Assembly (NCBI GenBank): GCA_947625995.1
Contig: CANQQN010000119.1
Coordinates: forward strand, 1 to 5,903
Origin: an uncultured Lachnospiraceae bacterium
Lineage (GTDB): Bacteria > Bacillota > Clostridia > Lachnospirales > Lachnospiraceae
DNA: 5,903 bases
Reading direction: 5' to 3'
The first letter of the stretch is position 1. Each line of letters starts with the position of its first letter. Shown here piece after piece: positions 4,939 through 5,903 of this stretch. The notes below the pieces were generated by a model. That model saw only the letters and a program-made list of their open reading frames with translations. It made no database searches and had not been told where the DNA came from. The position numbers and the translations under genes are program-made.

Positions 4939-5625
4939 ATGAACTGGTTATTTCTGGCAGTGGCAGTGATCGTGATCTGCTTTGCCGTATATGGGTACAA
5001 AAAGGGAATCGTAAAGATCGTTTTTTCGGTGGGATCTCTTATTGTTTCTATTATATTGTCCGGTGTACTGACTCCCTATTTAAATACATACCTGAAGGAC
5101 AATACCGGGCTTTACGAGGCCGTCAGCAATAAATGTCAGGAATTCATCGACAAAAAACAGGAAATGCAGGCCGTCGGCCCGGAGGTATTGGAGATTAAGG
5201 AGACGGATATCGAAGCATTGATCAGAGAGCAGCATCTTCCGGACAGCCTGAAAGAGTCCATAGCAAAAAATGCGTTGAGGGAACAGGTGGACAGCGTGCA
5301 GGCTGCGGTGGCTGACGGGATCGCGGAACTGGTGGTGTCGGCCATCAGTTTTATGATCGTGCTTGTGGTGATCAGGATCATACTGTGGGTAGTGTTCCGG
5401 GTACTGAACGTTGCCACGAAGCTTCCGGTGATTCACGGAGCCAACCAGATCGCAGGACTTGCATTCGGAATATTGGAGGGACTTCTGGCAGTGTGGGTGT
5501 TTTTCATTTTTCTTACCTGTATCTTGCAGACCTCTTTCGGGCAAACCTGCATGAAGATGATTGCAGGAAGTCAGTTTTTGTCATATTTGTATAATTACAA
5601 TCTTTTGACGCTGATTTTTCATTAA
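4939..5625 (+). CDS. cvpA: CvpA-family integral membrane protein
   Basis: This 228-residue protein belongs to the CvpA family (PF02674), named for colicin V production in Escherichia coli and linked elsewhere to envelope stress tolerance. Its biochemical role is unsettled. Four hydrophobic spans are visible: about 3-19, 26-46, 130-154 and 171-195. The family pattern is seen at the N-terminus (YGYKKGIVKIVFSVGSLI) and before the last span (LNVATKLPVIHGANQIAGLA, then FGILEGLLAVWV). A hydrophilic, charged insert of about 80 residues (50-128) between spans two and three is longer than in the compact Proteobacterial proteins of about 160 residues; such inserts occur in Clostridia. The ATG is preceded by AGGATGGG (4925-4932), overlapping the stop of the DUF5711 gene, so translation is likely coupled. 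No clear terminator follows before the rRNA promoters. Confidence 0.9.
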   Translation: MNWLFLAVAVIVICFAVYGYKKGIVKIVFSVGSLIVSIILSGVLTPYLNTYLKDNTGLYEAVSNKCQEFIDKKQEMQAVGPEVLEIKETDIEALIREQHLPDSLKESIAKNALREQVDSVQAAVADGIAELVVSAISFMIVLVVIRIILWVVFRVLNVATKLPVIHGANQIAGLAFGILEGLLAVWVFFIFLTCILQTSFGQTCMKMIAGSQFLSYLYNYNLLTLIFH

Positions 5626-5643
5626 AATATTGAAAAAACACCG

Positions 5644-5672
5644 TTGACATTTGAAAAATCACATTATATAAT
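5644..5672 (+). promoter_or_regulatory. Perfect-consensus promoter, likely rRNA operon P1
   Basis: TTGACA (5644-5649), a 17-base spacer and TATAAT (5667-5672) match the vegetative consensus exactly. No gene follows closely on this strand. The next recognisable element is a second promoter and an rRNA-type leader, so this is best read as the upstream promoter of a tandem pair. It starts only 19 bases after the cvpA stop. Confidence 0.75.
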
Positions 5673-5675
5673 AAC

Positions 5676-5701
5676 ATCACCGTCGCATTTGCGGCGGTGA
5701 T
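5676..5701 (+). other. Strong hairpin at the predicted P1 start site
   Basis: ATCACCGTCGC (5676-5686) pairs over 11 bases with GCGGCGGTGAT (5691-5701), one pair being a T-G wobble, around an ATTT loop. The following bases (TCATTGAG) are not a T-tract, so it is a poor rho-independent terminator. It might still terminate or protect the 3' end of cvpA mRNA. The predicted P1 start (about 5679) falls inside its left arm. Confidence 0.6.
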
Positions 5702-5755
5702 TCATTGAGAAGCGATGCAAACAGAATGTGTTGCTTCCGTGACGGGTTGACGGCA

Positions 5756-5808
5756 TTTTCAAAAAAGTCAAAAAAGTTGTTGACAACAGGGAAAAGATGT
5801 GTTAATCT
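5756..5808 (+). promoter_or_regulatory. rRNA operon P2 promoter with A-tract upstream element
   Basis: TTGACA (5780-5785), a 17-base spacer (5786-5802) and TAATCT (5803-5808). Upstream, 5756-5777 carries two phased A-runs (AAAAAA at 5761-5766, preceded by TTTTC, and AAAAAA at 5770-5775), like the UP elements of rRNA promoters. The -35 box lies in a small inverted repeat GTTGT-TG-ACAAC (5776-5787). Confidence 0.75.
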
Positions 5809-5817
5809 GTGGAAGTT

Positions 5818-5845
5818 GCCGACGGCGGGAGGCCCCGCAGGCGGC
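5818..5845 (+). other. GC-rich hairpin in rRNA leader
   Basis: GCCG (5818-5821) pairs with CGGC (5842-5845), and GCGGG (5825-5829) with CCCGC (5834-5838) around an AGGC loop. It sits immediately after the P2 start and before boxA, a common arrangement in clostridial rRNA leaders. Confidence 0.55.
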
Positions 5846-5849
5846 AGGA

Positions 5850-5867
5850 GCACCTTGATAACTGAAC
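5850..5867 (+). promoter_or_regulatory. boxA-like antitermination element, rRNA leader
   Basis: GCACCTTGATAACTGAAC corresponds to the CTTTGAAAACT-AAC type boxA seen before Bacillus and Clostridia 16S genes, where Nus factors bind the RNA to prevent early termination. The remainder, 5868-5903, has the A-rich, processed-leader character expected just before a 16S rRNA gene. The rRNA gene itself is not within the window. It could in principle lead into another stable RNA gene. Confidence 0.7.
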
Positions 5868-5903
5868 AGTAAAACAACCCTGAAAGATTTCAAAGAGAAA
5901 GAA

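Noticed and set aside
5676..5701. Rho-independent terminator of cvpA
   Set aside because: The stem is strong but is followed by TCATTGAG rather than a T-run, and it overlaps a predicted promoter start.

Overview
The window looks like a chromosomal piece of an anaerobic, spore-forming Clostridia species, most likely a Lachnospiraceae. The reasons are a sporulation gene of the YyaC family, a LysM / DUF5711 / CvpA-type membrane gene trio known to me from that family, and a leader typical of a clostridial rRNA operon at the right edge. No single feature identifies the species.

Layout. Positions 1-135 are the 3' end of a transketolase gene. A GC-rich hairpin terminator follows at 250-293, then a very A/T-rich promoter stretch. 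Next is a rhuM-family gene (454-1329) with low G+C (19 of 60 bases G/C at 481-540, against 30 of 60 at 4141-4200). It appears to lack about 45-50 conserved residues in its middle and is bracketed by a 16-bp near-identical direct repeat, so it looks like an accessory insertion. A convergent yyaC gene (complement 1387-1941) has what appears to be a forespore-type promoter at 2006-2035.

The rest runs rightward. A 406-residue protein (2235-3455) has a cytoplasmic domain resembling a JAB1/MPN fold without its catalytic histidines, one membrane span, a low-complexity linker and a C-terminal LysM domain. A 298-base gap follows, dense in potential structure: an extended -10 promoter, a long terminator hairpin, two exact 44-bp direct repeats each containing a hairpin, and a three-way-junction candidate, all bracketed by complementary 10-base arms. 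Then come a DUF5711-type single-span protein (3754-4926) and a CvpA-family four-span protein (4939-5625), 12 bases apart and surely cotranscribed.

The right end (5644-5903) is a tandem-promoter rRNA leader: a perfect TTGACA-N17-TATAAT promoter, a second TTGACA-N17-TAATCT promoter with an A-tract upstream, a GC-rich hairpin and a boxA-like element. The 16S gene would begin just outside the window.

The three membrane proteins could form one envelope module: a LysM protein gripping peptidoglycan outside, a DUF5711 protein with a large extracytoplasmic domain, and a polytopic CvpA protein. This is inference from gene order and topology. The most unusual part is the structured intergenic region at 3465-3753, which may be a regulatory leader, a small RNA, or a dispersed repeat element inserted upstream of the DUF5711 gene.
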